A stretch of 64,000 bases of DNA from positions 5,084,001 to 5,148,000 of the forward strand of contig NZ_CP029482.1 of NCBI RefSeq assembly GCF_003151075.1, written 5' to 3'. This DNA comes from Pseudomonas sp. 31-12. GTDB taxonomy: Bacteria; Pseudomonadota; Gammaproteobacteria; Pseudomonadales; Pseudomonadaceae. How positions within the stretch are numbered: position 1 is the stretch's first letter; every line of letters begins with the position of its first letter. The position numbers were made by a program, and so were the translations under genes. The notes under the pieces are model-generated. The model did no database searches and had not been told where the DNA came from. It worked only from the letters and a program-made list of their open reading frames with translations. Shown piece by piece: positions 36,213 to 46,258 of the stretch.

Positions 36213-37031
36213 TTATCGCAACAGTTCGATGTGCAGGCCAGGGCTTTCGACGCTGCCGGCTTCCATTCGCGCAGCGCGCACGCCCTGCCCGATCAGCGCC
36301 TGGCGCCAGGCTTCGGCATTCGGCCCGGAAACACTGACCCGCAACGTGGTATCCAGGTTCAACCCGCGGGAAAGCAACCGCAGCCAGGTGGCATCAGGAT
36401 CGGCGCTCAATGTGGGGAAATCGAGTACACCGGTACTTTTCAGCTCTCGCAGCAAGGTCGCCGACGTCGGCAGCAAATCGCCCAGCGGCGCCGCGGCGTC
36501 GAATTGTTCGACGTGCAGGTAAGCTTTGCGATTGCCGCGAGTGATGCTGTAAAGCGCGACGAGCGTGTTGTCCTGTGGCGCCGCCAGTCGCAGCAGCAAA
36601 TACGCCTGTTGATCATCGGCGCCATAGAGCTTGGCGTTGGTGAACACTTCGTTGGCCCACAGGCTGCTTTCGCCGCAATCGCGCGCCTGGCACCAGAACA
36701 GCAACTCGGCGCCCTGCTTCTGCAAGGCTTCACGCGCCGCAGTGAAGGCATCGTTGGAGGAGTGTTCCGGCGGCAACTCGTAGGTTACCGAGGTGGTTTG
36801 CCCGCGCGCGCTGACCTGCCCATCGAAGCGCAACTGGCCACTGATTTTACGGATCGAACCCAGCGGATAAATCCGCTCGAGTTCCACCGCCGGGCGATAG
36901 TCGACGATCTGCGCATCGGCCATGCGCGGCACGATCGGCAAGTCCTGACTGCCCGGGACATCGGCGGCAAATAACATGGGGCTGAAACAACACAGCGCCA
37001 GCACACTGAATGAACGCATGGATAGACTCAT
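36213..37031 (-). CDS. DUF4892 domain-containing exported protein
   Basis: A 272-aa protein with a signal peptide (cleavage probable after LFAA, about residue 23), hence periplasmic or outer-membrane associated. The segments [11 protein letters not shown] near the N-terminus and [18 protein letters not shown] in the middle (two cysteines that may pair) are typical of DUF4892 in Pseudomonas. Function unknown. The ATG at 37031 overlaps the stop of the GST-like gene (ATGA), so it is the last gene of that unit. Confidence 0.82.
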   Translation of the reverse strand: MSLSMRSFSVLALCCFSPMLFAADVPGSQDLPIVPRMADAQIVDYRPAVELERIYPLGSIRKISGQLRFDGQVSARGQTTSVTYELPPEHSSNDAFTAAREALQKQGAELLFWCQARDCGESSLWANEVFTNAKLYGADDQQAYLLLRLAAPQDNTLVALYSITRGNRKAYLHVEQFDAAAPLGDLLPTSATLLRELKSTGVLDFPTLSADPDATWLRLLSRGLNLDTTLRVSVSGPNAEAWRQALIGQGVRAARMEAGSVESPGLHIELLR

Positions 37032-37687
37032 CGGATCAGCATGGCCTGGGCACCTTTGACGACACTGGCATCATCGATGCGCTCGGGCACCAGCAAACCG
37101 CGCTGGACCGCCGGACGCGCTTCCATGGTCGCCATCCAGCGTTGCAAGGCCGGCAAACCGTCCACCTCGACACCGGACCACTCATGGCCCCGCACCCAAG
37201 GATAGGTGGCGATGTCGGCAATGCTGTACTCACCCGCCAAGAACTCCACGGCTTGCAGGCGCGTATCGAGCACCTCATAGAGGCGGCGGGTTTCATGTTG
37301 ATAGCGGTCGATGGCGCCCTGGAGCTTTTCCGGAAAGTAGCGGAAAAACACGTTGGCCTGGCCCTGCATCGGGCCGATCCCACCCATCTGGAACATCAGC
37401 CATTGCAGGACGACCGAGCGCCCCTTCGGGTCCTTGGGCAGCAGTTTGCCGCTCAGCTCAGCGAGGTAAATCAGGATAGCGCCGGATTCGAACACGGCAA
37501 AATCGCCGTTGGCGCGGTCGACAATCGCCGGAATCCGGCCATTGGGATTGATCTTGAGGAAGTCCGGTGACTTCTGTTCCTTTTTGTCGAAACTCAAGGC
37601 GTGCACCGTGTAGGGCAGGCCGAGTTCCTCGAGCACGATAGAGACCTTGTGGCCATTCGGGGTCGCAGCGGTGTAGAGATCTATCAT
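37028..37687 (-). CDS. Glutathione S-transferase family protein (YfcG/YghU-like disulfide-bond reductase)
   Basis: A 219-aa GST-fold protein resembling glutathione-dependent disulfide-bond oxidoreductases. The N-terminus [14 protein letters not shown] lacks a catalytic cysteine and has the Thr/Asn site used in YfcG, with NPNGRIPAI near residue 49 and FESGAI after it. GGGAG is 6 bases before the ATG at 37687. It lies 50 bases after a hydrolase gene and overlaps the DUF4892 gene. Confidence 0.87.
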   Translation of the reverse strand: MIDLYTAATPNGHKVSIVLEELGLPYTVHALSFDKKEQKSPDFLKINPNGRIPAIVDRANGDFAVFESGAILIYLAELSGKLLPKDPKGRSVVLQWLMFQMGGIGPMQGQANVFFRYFPEKLQGAIDRYQHETRRLYEVLDTRLQAVEFLAGEYSIADIATYPWVRGHEWSGVEVDGLPALQRWMATMEARPAVQRGLLVPERIDDASVVKGAQAMLIR

Positions 37688-37737
37688 GGTTGTCTCCCAT
37701 TTCAACCCGCCCAGCCTCGACAGTTGCCCGGCGCAAG

Positions 37738-38592
37738 TCAAGGAACGGCGAAGAACCTATTGAAACAGTCTGCGACAAGGTCGGCGCCGGGTTCGTCATT
37801 CAGGTGCAAATGATGGCCGCCGGGCAGCTGTTCACGGCTAAAGGGTAGACGCTCCAGCAACTCGGGATGTTTGGCGAGCATGCCGTCCGCTGCAACCACC
37901 AACAACGCAGGACAACTGACCCGCTGGACGAAGGCCATCGCCTGTTCGGTGGTAAGACGCAGCGGCGACGGCAGCGTGAGACGGTTGTCGGTGCGCCAGG
38001 TGTAACCGCCCGGCACCGGCATCAAACCCCGTTGGGCCAACAGCTCGGCCGCTTCGCGACTGACCGCCACCAAACCTTTCATGCGAGCCTCGATGGCACG
38101 GTCCAGGGTGTTGTAGACCGGTTTGCGTTTTTCCCGCAAATCCAGCTGCGCTTGCAGGGCCATGCCCATGCGTTCGGCGGCATTTTCGCCTTTGTCCGTA
38201 GGAGGAATGATGCCGTCGATCAACGCCAGATGCGTGACGCGTTCCGGCATCGACCCGGCGATGATCAACGAAGCGATCGCGCCCATGGAGTGCCCCATCA
38301 GTGCAAAACGCTTCAGGCCCAACTGTTCGGCCACTTGCAGCACGTCGTGGGCGTAATCCCACATCGCGTAACCGGCACCGGTCGGGCGATGCCCGGAGTG
38401 ACCGTGACCGGCCATGTCCAGCGCGATGATGCGCAGGCCTTTGAGCTTCGGTGCCAACCGGGCAAAGCTGTTGGCGTTGTCCAGCCAGCCGTGCAAGGCG
38501 ATCACCGGCAGGCCGTCTTCGGGGCCGAACAAATGCGCGGCCAGTTCGATGTGCGGCAGGCTCAGGCGAACTTCTTCGACGACGTGGCTCAT
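37738..38592 (-). CDS. Alpha/beta hydrolase
   Basis: A 284-aa alpha/beta hydrolase. The nucleophile elbow is GHSMG (near residue 98), the oxyanion-hole region ALHGWLDN near residue 33, and the catalytic His probably in GGHHLHL near residue 260. The substrate is unknown; an ester is likely. Its ATG (38592) overlaps the stop of a second hydrolase gene (ATGA), so the two hydrolases are co-translated, an arrangement also seen in other Pseudomonas. Confidence 0.88.
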   Translation of the reverse strand: MSHVVEEVRLSLPHIELAAHLFGPEDGLPVIALHGWLDNANSFARLAPKLKGLRIIALDMAGHGHSGHRPTGAGYAMWDYAHDVLQVAEQLGLKRFALMGHSMGAIASLIIAGSMPERVTHLALIDGIIPPTDKGENAAERMGMALQAQLDLREKRKPVYNTLDRAIEARMKGLVAVSREAAELLAQRGLMPVPGGYTWRTDNRLTLPSPLRLTTEQAMAFVQRVSCPALLVVAADGMLAKHPELLERLPFSREQLPGGHHLHLNDEPGADLVADCFNRFFAVP

Positions 38593-39395
38593 GCGCAATC
38601 CTGCTGGCGACGACCTTCCCAGCGGCTAAACAGGTTTTTCAGCAGCGCGGCGGTGTCTTGCGGACGTTCGAGGGGAAACATGTGGCCGCCGGGCATGGTC
38701 AGGGACTCACCCAACGGCATGCGCCCGACGGAGCTTGCGTGATGACGCATCACCACCCGGCTCTTGTGCCCACGCACCACCGCCAGCGGCACTTTCAACT
38801 GCCGTGCCTGGCCTGGACTGGTGTGCGGGACGCCACGGTAGATGCTGATTTCCGTGGCCGGGTCGAAACGCAGGCGCAGCTTGTCGCCGACTTTTTGCAA
38901 ACCGTGTTGCAGGTATGCGTCGAAGCATTCCGGATCGAAGCTGCGGAACAGGGTTTTACCCGCGAAATACAGTCGCGCCGCTTCCAGATCGGCGAACTCT
39001 TCCCGGCGTCCCAGCGTGCGACCGGCCGGGGTCAGACGGTCGATGAAACCGAAGCGCTTGGCAGCACGGATCACCCATTGATCGGCACGGGTCAACACCG
39101 GCGAATCGAGCATCACCACACCGCGATACAGTTCAGGGCAACGCAACGCCGCGTGCAGGTGCAACACACCGCCGAAGGAGTGACCGACGCCCCAGACCGG
39201 TTCCGGTTGCTGTTTGAGGTGATGGATCAGTTCGTCCACCAGGTTGCGCCAATTGTCGTCCGCCGGGAAACGCGGATCGTGGGCGTGCTGTTCCAGATGC
39301 GTCACCTGATACTCGGGCGCCAGCGCCGCGAACAACTTGCCGTAGGTGCCCGACGGAAATCCATTGGCGTGGGCGAAAAATATCTGTTGCGACAT
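38589..39395 (-). CDS. Alpha/beta hydrolase
   Basis: A 268-aa alpha/beta hydrolase with nucleophile motif GHSFGG near residue 71 and a C-terminal PGGHMFPLERP that likely carries the catalytic histidine. It is not closely similar to its neighbour beyond the fold. First gene of the minus-strand unit hydrolase-hydrolase-GST-DUF4892. No strong ribosome-binding site is seen at 39395. Confidence 0.87.
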   Translation of the reverse strand: MSQQIFFAHANGFPSGTYGKLFAALAPEYQVTHLEQHAHDPRFPADDNWRNLVDELIHHLKQQPEPVWGVGHSFGGVLHLHAALRCPELYRGVVMLDSPVLTRADQWVIRAAKRFGFIDRLTPAGRTLGRREEFADLEAARLYFAGKTLFRSFDPECFDAYLQHGLQKVGDKLRLRFDPATEISIYRGVPHTSPGQARQLKVPLAVVRGHKSRVVMRHHASSVGRMPLGESLTMPGGHMFPLERPQDTAALLKNLFSRWEGRRQQDCA

Positions 39396-39514
39396 ACCGG
39401 CAAATCCATGAGCGAGAACAGGGGTTGATTGTCCGTAAGACGCGAGCCTGCGGCAATGACTGTAAGTGCCAGGAATGATGACAGTCCGGTCAAGGGAATG
39501 GCGTGTCAGATGAA

Positions 39515-39681
39515 TCCCCCCTCACCCCAGCCCTCTCCCCACGGGGGAGAGGGGGAAAGGGAGCAGATCTGCGTTGGCTTCCAGACCTGAGTTCGACTCA
39601 ATATTTCAGGTCGATGTAGCTCCAGAAACAACTCGGTCAGTCCCCTCGCCCCTTGGGGAGAGGGTTAGGGTGAGGGGGGGA
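39515..39681. repeat. Terminal-inverted-repeat element with purine/pyrimidine ends
   Basis: Ends of about 40 bases (39515-39555 and 39641-39681) are inverted repeats built on cccctcacccYaRccctctcccc, around a middle of roughly 85 bases without a frame. It has the form of a small non-autonomous element. It fills the 307-base gap between the thioesterase gene and the hydrolase gene. Confidence 0.7.
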
Positions 39682-39702
39682 ATGAATTGAAGAAACACAC
39701 TC

Positions 39703-40146
39703 TCAGCGAGCCGGTGGATTCTCGCCCAATGGCACAACCGCCATGGTCAACCGCGACACGCAACTGGCCTTGCCCTCATCGCTGGTCAAGCGAATGTCCC
39801 AGACATGGGTCGTGCGCCCAATGTGAATCGGCTTGGCCACCGCCGTCACTCGCCCGCTGCGCAGACCTCGCAAGTGGTTGGCGTTGATTTCCAGACCCAC
39901 GCAATAGAACTTGCTCGCATCGATGCACAGGTAACTGGCCATGGAACCGACCGTTTCAGCCAGCACCACCGAGGCGCCGCCGTGCAGTAAACCGTATGGC
40001 TGATGCGTGCGGTGGTCGATGACCATGCTCGCGGTCAGGGATTCCTCATCAAAGGCTTCGAAGCGAATATCCAGCACTTCGCCGATGGTGTTTTTCTGGA
40101 TTGCGTTCAACTGCTCGACGTTGGGAGTGGTACGCCACAAACTCAT
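39703..40146 (-). CDS. Hotdog-fold acyl-CoA thioesterase
   Basis: A 147-aa single hotdog domain of the PaaI/YbdB/MenI type. HQPYGLLHGGASVVLAE (near residues 48-64) holds the HGG motif and the Glu used for thioester hydrolysis. Probably hydrolyses an acyl- or aroyl-CoA in the cytoplasm. It lies 32 bases after an acyl-CoA synthetase gene on the same strand, so the pair may adjust acyl-CoA levels. The specific substrate is unknown. Confidence 0.9.
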   Translation of the reverse strand: MSLWRTTPNVEQLNAIQKNTIGEVLDIRFEAFDEESLTASMVIDHRTHQPYGLLHGGASVVLAETVGSMASYLCIDASKFYCVGLEINANHLRGLRSGRVTAVAKPIHIGRTTHVWDIRLTSDEGKASCVSRLTMAVVPLGENPPAR

Positions 40147-40178
40147 CGTTGCTTTCCTTTGTTGGTTTTATTCGTCGC

Positions 40179-41846
40179 TCAATCCTGCCACAGCACCGCC
40201 TCGCTGCGCTCGCTCCATTCTTCGAAGCGAGCGCCGTACGCCGCTTCGATCACGTTGCGCTTGATCTTCAGGGTCGGCGTCAGGAAGCCGTTTTCCACCG
40301 CCCAACTGTCCTTGACCACCACCAACCGACGCAAGCGCTCGTGTTTGTCGAGCCCGCCATTGACCTCCTCCAGCAGTTTTTCCAGGCTTGAATGCAGCCC
40401 CGCCCGCGCCGTTCCGCTGGCATCCTGCTGACCGACAGCGGACAGCACGCACAACCCCAGCGGCGCACTCAAACCATCGCCGACCACGCACACCTGTTCG
40501 ATCCGCGAATGCACCGCCAGCCGGTTTTCGATCGGCGCCGGGGCGACGTATTTGCCTTTGCTGGTCTTGAAGATTTCTTTCAGCCGCCCGGTCAGGCGCA
40601 GGTAGCCTTCGGTATCTTGCTCGCCCTTGTCACCGGTGCGCAGGAAGCCGTCCTCGGTGATGGTTTCTGCGGTTTTCTCAGGGTCCTTGAAATAACCAAG
40701 CATGGTCGCGCCGCTGCGCACCATGACTTCGCCGGAGTCGGCGATCCGCACTTCAACTTCCGGGCAAGGCTTGCCGATCCAGCCGGGTTTATCGTCCCCG
40801 GGGCGGCCGATGTGGGAGTAACCGCAGCTCTCGGTCATGCCGTAGACCTCCAGCACGTCCAGCCCCAATTTGCGATACCACAGCAACAAGGTCTGCGGCA
40901 CGGGTGCGGCGCCGGACAACGCCACGCGCAACGCATCCAGCCCCAACCCGGCGAGCACTTTGTGCCCGACCCGCTTGCCGATGAAGGGCAGCCCGAGCAG
41001 GAAGTCGAGGCGTTTTGCCGGGATCTTGCTGTACACGCCCATCTGGAACTTGGTCCAGATCCGCGGCACGCCAAACAACGCGGTCGGCCGCGCGCGCTGC
41101 AAATCGGTGAGGAAGGTGTCGAGGCTCTCGGCAAAGAACACGGTTTGCCCGGTGTAGATCGACGCCAACTCGACAAACATCCGCTCGGCAACGTGGCACA
41201 GCGGCAGGTAGGACAGCAATCGGTCCGACTCATTGAGGCCAAACAGTTGAGTGCCGCGCGTGGTGGCGAACCCAAGATTGCCGAAGCTGTGCATCACGCC
41301 TTTGGGCAGCCCGGTGGTGCCGGAGGTGTAAATGATGGTCGCCAACTGATCGGCGGCGGGTTTGGGGTCATCCTGGATCGGGGAACTGCGCTGCAGGTCG
41401 GCCCAGCTGAAATCAAAGGTGCCAGGGGGATGCAGTGGCAGGCTGATGGTCGGCAGGTCGGCGCTGACCCCGCGGGACATGCCCGGCCAGTCATCGAGTT
41501 TACCGATGAACGCCAGCGCCGCTTCTGAGTGTTGAAGCACTTGCGCCACGGATTCGGCCGTGAGGTTCGGGTACAGCGGCACTGAAACGTGGCCGGCCAT
41601 CCAGATTGCCAGGTCGGCGATGATCCAGTGGGCACAGTTTTTCGAGATCAGGGCGATGTGGCTGCCTTGGGGCAGTTCGCGGGCCCGCAGCCAGTGCGCG
41701 GCGCAGCGAGCCTGATGGCCGACGTCGGCCCAGGTCAGGGTCTCGACTTGTCCGCCGCCGGTAGGCTGGACCAGATACCGCTGGCGGGGATGACGGGCTT
41801 CACGCTCGTAAAAGACGTCCAGCGGCAAACGAAAAGCAGCAGACAT
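40179..41846 (-). CDS. AMP-binding long-chain acyl-CoA synthetase
   Basis: A 555-aa adenylate-forming enzyme that would activate a fatty acid to its acyl-CoA with ATP. The P-loop IYTSGTTGLPKGVMHS is near residues 175-190, EVYGMTES near residue 335, and the C-terminal lysine lies in the last 30 residues. The long-chain fatty acid type (FadD/bubblegum-like) is the best fit. AAAGGAG is 8 bases before the ATG at 41846. Followed by a thioesterase gene. Confidence 0.9.
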   Translation of the reverse strand: MSAAFRLPLDVFYEREARHPRQRYLVQPTGGGQVETLTWADVGHQARCAAHWLRARELPQGSHIALISKNCAHWIIADLAIWMAGHVSVPLYPNLTAESVAQVLQHSEAALAFIGKLDDWPGMSRGVSADLPTISLPLHPPGTFDFSWADLQRSSPIQDDPKPAADQLATIIYTSGTTGLPKGVMHSFGNLGFATTRGTQLFGLNESDRLLSYLPLCHVAERMFVELASIYTGQTVFFAESLDTFLTDLQRARPTALFGVPRIWTKFQMGVYSKIPAKRLDFLLGLPFIGKRVGHKVLAGLGLDALRVALSGAAPVPQTLLLWYRKLGLDVLEVYGMTESCGYSHIGRPGDDKPGWIGKPCPEVEVRIADSGEVMVRSGATMLGYFKDPEKTAETITEDGFLRTGDKGEQDTEGYLRLTGRLKEIFKTSKGKYVAPAPIENRLAVHSRIEQVCVVGDGLSAPLGLCVLSAVGQQDASGTARAGLHSSLEKLLEEVNGGLDKHERLRRLVVVKDSWAVENGFLTPTLKIKRNVIEAAYGARFEEWSERSEAVLWQD

Positions 41847-41945
41847 GCGACTCGCTCCTTTATTTTTGGTCTGGAGCAAGCGTAGTCAACCAAGCGGTTG
41901 CTTGGTTGACTATTTCACACAAAAAAACAGGGGCGCAGCAGAACC

Positions 41946-42035
41946 TGTGGGAGCGGGCTTGCTCGCGAAAGCGGTGTGTCAGGCAACATTGATAGCGACT
42001 GACACTCCCTCTTCGCGAGCAAGCCCGCTCCCACA
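41946..42035. repeat. REPIN (inverted REP pair)
   Basis: REP units of the gtgggagcgggcttgctcgcgaa type face each other across about 40 bases in the gap between sixA and the acyl-CoA synthetase gene. Confidence 0.85.
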
Positions 42036-42095
42036 CTTGATCAGTGTCGCTCACATGTTTCGGGCACCCACCATCCCCCCTCGGAAACACCAGGG

Positions 42096-42548
42096 TTACG
42101 GGTGTTTGATGCCTTTGAGTTTCATCGCACCGGCCAGCGGCAAGTCACCTTCGAGTTCTGCAAGGCCGGCCGTTTTCACCGCTTCCGGATCTTGCACATG
42201 CCCGTTCTGCAGGTAACCCAGCAAATTGCCCACCAGCGGGTTATGACTGACCAGCAGCGCGTGATCGACAGACACCAACTGCTCGGCCACCGCTTGCGGA
42301 CGATTGTCGGGGGTCAACCATTCAACGGTGCGGATCTCTGGCTGGAAGCCCAGCGCTTCGCGTACCAGCTGCGCGGTCTCCTGCGCTCGCAGGAAAGGAC
42401 TGGCATAAATCGCGGTAATCGGCTGGCCGATCAACTCGGCGGCGGTGCGCAGCACTTCTTCACGACCGTGGGCGGTCAATGCCCGCTCGGAATCAGGACG
42501 ACTGCCGTGTGGCTCGGCTTCACCATGACGCAATACCCAGAGTTTCAT
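42096..42548 (-). CDS. sixA: Phosphohistidine phosphatase SixA
   Basis: A 150-aa member of the histidine phosphatase superfamily with the RHG signature at residues 7-9 (LRHGEAE) and the SHNPLVG segment near residue 108. SixA removes phosphate from phosphohistidine in HPt domains or phosphotransferase proteins. Its ATG overlaps the stop of the DUF4389 gene by 4 nt. Linkage with gpsA is conserved. Confidence 0.9.
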   Translation of the reverse strand: MKLWVLRHGEAEPHGSRPDSERALTAHGREEVLRTAAELIGQPITAIYASPFLRAQETAQLVREALGFQPEIRTVEWLTPDNRPQAVAEQLVSVDHALLVSHNPLVGNLLGYLQNGHVQDPEAVKTAGLAELEGDLPLAGAMKLKGIKHP

Positions 42549-42889
42549 AGTTTCGGCTCCTCATCTCGGGCCGGATGTGGCGCTGGCGGCACGGCGTGCG
42601 GCGCTTCGCCTTCCGGAGTACGCGGCGTCGGCCAGTCGGCGAACGGCCAGGGTTTCTGGTCGCTGTGGAAGGTGCCGAAACGACCGATCTGCGCCAGGAA
42701 CTGGCTCAGGCTGTCGCCGAAGTTCATCAGGCTGGCGCTCGGGGCGCCATAAATCAAACGATAGATCAGTTGCACCAGCACCACCGCGCCGAGGATGAAC
42801 TGCGCCACTTGCCAGACCAGCAAGAAGACGATCATCCATAACACCCGCAGCAGAATGGACTCGTAGGTGGGCTCTTTCGGATCGTTCAT
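42545..42889 (-). CDS. DUF4389 domain-containing membrane protein
   Basis: A 114-aa protein with one long hydrophobic region (about residues 14-45) followed by a short cytoplasmic part ending in a Pro-rich, charged tail. DUF4389 proteins have no known function. AGGGAG is 6 bases before the ATG at 42889; an ATG two codons earlier abuts the site and is less likely. Overlaps sixA and follows gpsA by 23 bases. Confidence 0.83.
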   Translation of the reverse strand: MNDPKEPTYESILLRVLWMIVFLLVWQVAQFILGAVVLVQLIYRLIYGAPSASLMNFGDSLSQFLAQIGRFGTFHSDQKPWPFADWPTPRTPEGEAPHAVPPAPHPARDEEPKL

Positions 42890-42912
42890 GTGCATCTCCC
42901 TGGAAAGCGTGA

Positions 42913-43938
42913 TCAGTTGAAACCGCTGGTGGAAATGAAGTCGACATCGGTTTTGGGTTCGCCGCGCATCAACAGTTCAATCACTTGATTGAGCGTGCGC
43001 CCTTCGAACAGGATCGCGTGCAACCCGGCGACCAGCGGCATGTAGACGCCCACTTCCTGAGCCTTGGCCTTGAGCACCTTGAGCGTGTTCACGCCTTCGG
43101 CGACTTCGCCCAGGCGGGTGACCGCATCTTCAAGGCTCAACCCCTGGCCGAGGGCAAACCCGACCTGGTAGTTGCGGCTTTTCGGCGACGAGCACGTGAC
43201 GATCAAGTCGCCCACGCCGGCCAGCCCCAGGAACGTCATCGGGTTGGCGCCCTGATTCACCGCGAAGCGGGTCATTTCCGCCAACGCGCGAGTGATCAGC
43301 ATGCTCTTGGTGTTTTCGCCCATGCCCAGCGCCACCGCCATGCCGGCGATGATCGCGTACACATTTTTCAGTGCCCCGCCCAACTCCACGCCAAAACGGT
43401 CGGCGCTGGCGTAAACGCGGAAGGTGCGACCATGCAGCGCTTCCTGGACTCGTTGGCAGAGTTCTTCGTCTTCGCTGGCGACCACCGTGGCGGTCAGCGC
43501 GTGTTCGGCGATTTCACGGGCCAGGTTCGGCCCGGACAGCACGCCGATGCGCGCTTGCGGGGCGATTTCCTCGAGGATCTCGCTCATCAGCTTGAAGGTG
43601 TGGGCTTCGATGCCTTTGGTCAGGCTGACCAGCAATTTGCCGTTCAAACGGTCGGCGTGCGGGACCAGTACCGAGCGCAGCGCGCTGGACGGCAGCGCGA
43701 CAAAGCACAGGTCGCAGGCGTCCAGGGTCGCTTGCAAGTCGGTCACCGGTTCGACTGCCGGAAGAATCTTGATGCCTTTGAGGTAACGCGGGTTCTCGCG
43801 ATTGACCCGAATGGACTCGGCCTGTTCGGGATCACGCATCCACTGCCGGACCTGATGCCCGTTCTCGGCCAACAGATTAGCCACGGCGGTACCAAAACTT
43901 CCGCCCCCCAGGACCGCAATTGGGCGCTGTTCAGTCAT
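42913..43938 (-). CDS. gpsA: Glycerol-3-phosphate dehydrogenase (NAD(P)+)
   Basis: GpsA reduces dihydroxyacetone phosphate to sn-glycerol 3-phosphate, the backbone for phospholipids. The 341-aa protein has the dinucleotide motif [10 protein letters not shown] near residues 11-20 and the catalytic lysine region SLTKGIE near residue 110. The frame runs to 44016, but the fold begins at [13 protein letters not shown], so 43938 was chosen. Divergent from the TonB receptor gene. First of the gpsA-DUF4389-sixA unit. Confidence 0.95.
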   Translation of the reverse strand: MTEQRPIAVLGGGSFGTAVANLLAENGHQVRQWMRDPEQAESIRVNRENPRYLKGIKILPAVEPVTDLQATLDACDLCFVALPSSALRSVLVPHADRLNGKLLVSLTKGIEAHTFKLMSEILEEIAPQARIGVLSGPNLAREIAEHALTATVVASEDEELCQRVQEALHGRTFRVYASADRFGVELGGALKNVYAIIAGMAVALGMGENTKSMLITRALAEMTRFAVNQGANPMTFLGLAGVGDLIVTCSSPKSRNYQVGFALGQGLSLEDAVTRLGEVAEGVNTLKVLKAKAQEVGVYMPLVAGLHAILFEGRTLNQVIELLMRGEPKTDVDFISTSGFN

Positions 43939-44134
43939 ATGCAATCCGTTAATCCATACCAGTGGCGATGTCGGCATTATACGGAGCGTCCCAGTGGCGG
44001 CCAGCCCCCGCATCAATTACCGATACTTGTAGGAAGAAGACCAATAAATCCTAGGAAAATGCCGGCATCGTGAATGGAAAAGTCGACCAGCTCGGTTAAC
44101 ATGCGCGCCAACTCATCGTTATCAAGGACGTTTC

Positions 44135-46258
44135 GTGTCGTTTGGCTCCCCTTCACCCCGCTCGCCGCTGGTTCTGGCACTGATTTTCAGCTCGCCATTG
44201 CTGGCCGACGACTTGTTCCTCGACAACGAAACGCTGCCGCAAGTGCTCACGGCCACCCGCCTGAAGCAGTCGCCGGCCGCCGTCCCGGGGAGCATGACGG
44301 TGATCGACAGCGAGCTGATCAACGCCAGCGGCGCGCGGGACATCAGCGAATTGCTGCGGCTGGTGCCGGGCATGATGGTCGGCAATATCAGCGGCAATCA
44401 GGCGACGGTGAATTACCACGGCACCAACGCCACAGAAGCGCGGCGCATGCAGGTGCTGATCGACGGCCGTTCGGTATACCGCGCCGGCCTGGCCACGGTG
44501 GACTGGAGTGATATTCCGGTGGCCATGGAAGACATCGAGCGCATCGAGGTTTTCCGCGGCCCCAACACCGTCAGCTATGGCGCCAATGCGCTGATGGCGG
44601 TGGTCAACATCATCACCCGCAACCCGGCCGACAGCCACGGCACGCGGATGAAAGTCACTCGTGGCCAGCGCGGCATCAACGACTTTTATGCCAGCCAGGG
44701 CACGGGGTGGGACGGCGGCGACCTGCGCCTGTCGTTGTCCGGCCAGGAAGACGACGGCTTCGACACCGATCGCAACGGCGCCGATTATCGCGACAGCCGC
44801 CGTCTGAACCGCTTCAACCTGGCCGTCAGCCAGACGCTGAACGAAAACCAGAGCATCGACTGGCAGTTGAACGCCAAGGACGGGACCAACCAGCGGCCTT
44901 ATACCTACCGCCCGGTATTCTCCGGGATTACCGCGGCCGGGAACAATTCCGACGTCGTCGCCAAGGACTACGCCGGTTCGTTGCGCTGGAACCTGGATAT
45001 CAATCCCGATCACAGCCTTTATATCCAAGGTTCGGCCCAGCACTGGGACCGCCAGCAGACCTGGCGCGCCTGCGATGCCGAGGTTTCGTTCAGCCCGGAA
45101 CTGACCGAACTCTGGCAGCTCAACCCGAACTACACCGAACGCCTGGCGCGCAACATGGAACGCTTTACCGGGCCCGGCGCACCGGCCGGCACGGCGGCGG
45201 AACAAGCGCTGGGCAATCAAGTGCTGGCGCAATGGCGCAACGGCGCCCGACAAACCCTCTGTGGCGACATCGACCAGAGCGCACGGGAGTCGCGCTACGA
45301 CCTTGAACTGCAAGACACCCTCAGCCTGTCCGACAGTCTGCGACTGGTCAGTGGCATGAACTATCGTTACGACCGGGCAGATTCCGAAACCTACTTCAAT
45401 GGCACGCTCGACGACACCACCTGGCGGGCATTCGGCCAACTCGAGTGGCGCGCCACCGAGCACTGGTTGCTGCAGGGTGGAGCCATGTTCGAAGACACGC
45501 AATTGACCGGCAGTTCGTTGACCCCGCGGGTGGCGGTCAATTACCTGATCAACCCGCGCCACGGCCTGCGCGCGGTGTACTCGGAAGCGATCCGTTCCCC
45601 GGACATGTTCGAGAACAACGTCAACTGGAGTTACCAGGTGACCAACCTGCGACCCAGTGCCTACGGCCAGACCAGCGCCCGTTATTTCGTCAAGACCCGC
45701 GGCCCCGGCGACCTCGAACAGGAACGCATGCGCTCGCGCGAGCTGGGCTACAACGGCTACTTCGCGGAGCTTGGGCTGACGGTCGATGTGAAGCTGTTCT
45801 ACGACGAAATCAGCGGCATGATCAGCGAGCCGCTGCGCAACAATCAGTACATCGCCAGCAATTCCAACAGCTCGCGTTTCAAGGGCACGGAAACCCAGCT
45901 GGACTGGCGCCTGAGCAGCGCCGACCGGCTGCGCCTGACTTACGCCTACGTCGATGCCGAGGCGAGCAATCCGCAAGATGAGCAACTGACGGCGCGCAAC
46001 AGCGGTTCCGCCGGCTGGCTGCGCAATTGGGGTCACGGCTGGAACAGCGCCCTCTTCTATTACGGGGACGACGCCCTCAACGGCTACCGCTTCGAACGCG
46101 TCGATACGCGCATCGCCAAACGCATCGGCCTGGGCAAGGCCAGCCTGGAACTGGCCGGTGTGCTCCAGCAGCGCCTCGACCATCAACCCACCACCTTCGT
46201 CGACAACAACTACGACGAGCGTCGGGTGCTCTACTTCAGCGCGGAGCTGACGTTTTAA
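44135..46258 (+). CDS. TonB-dependent outer-membrane receptor
   Basis: A 707-aa outer-membrane receptor. The signal peptide covers about residues 1-24, and a plug domain follows to about residue 150 (VLIDGRSVYRAG, IERIEVFRGPNTVSYG). The rest is a beta-barrel ending in a C-terminal phenylalanine (SAELTF), the outer-membrane assembly signal. A TonB-box-like LPQVLTATR lies near the mature N-terminus. GTG at 44135 follows AAGGA by 6 bases. The next gene starts directly after the TAA. By order (gpsA, receptor, periplasmic protein, kinase, fabA) it matches the P. aeruginosa PA1613 locus. Ligand unknown. Confidence 0.9.
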   Translation: MSFGSPSPRSPLVLALIFSSPLLADDLFLDNETLPQVLTATRLKQSPAAVPGSMTVIDSELINASGARDISELLRLVPGMMVGNISGNQATVNYHGTNATEARRMQVLIDGRSVYRAGLATVDWSDIPVAMEDIERIEVFRGPNTVSYGANALMAVVNIITRNPADSHGTRMKVTRGQRGINDFYASQGTGWDGGDLRLSLSGQEDDGFDTDRNGADYRDSRRLNRFNLAVSQTLNENQSIDWQLNAKDGTNQRPYTYRPVFSGITAAGNNSDVVAKDYAGSLRWNLDINPDHSLYIQGSAQHWDRQQTWRACDAEVSFSPELTELWQLNPNYTERLARNMERFTGPGAPAGTAAEQALGNQVLAQWRNGARQTLCGDIDQSARESRYDLELQDTLSLSDSLRLVSGMNYRYDRADSETYFNGTLDDTTWRAFGQLEWRATEHWLLQGGAMFEDTQLTGSSLTPRVAVNYLINPRHGLRAVYSEAIRSPDMFENNVNWSYQVTNLRPSAYGQTSARYFVKTRGPGDLEQERMRSRELGYNGYFAELGLTVDVKLFYDEISGMISEPLRNNQYIASNSNSSRFKGTETQLDWRLSSADRLRLTYAYVDAEASNPQDEQLTARNSGSAGWLRNWGHGWNSALFYYGDDALNGYRFERVDTRIAKRIGLGKASLELAGVLQQRLDHQPTTFVDNNYDERRVLYFSAELTF

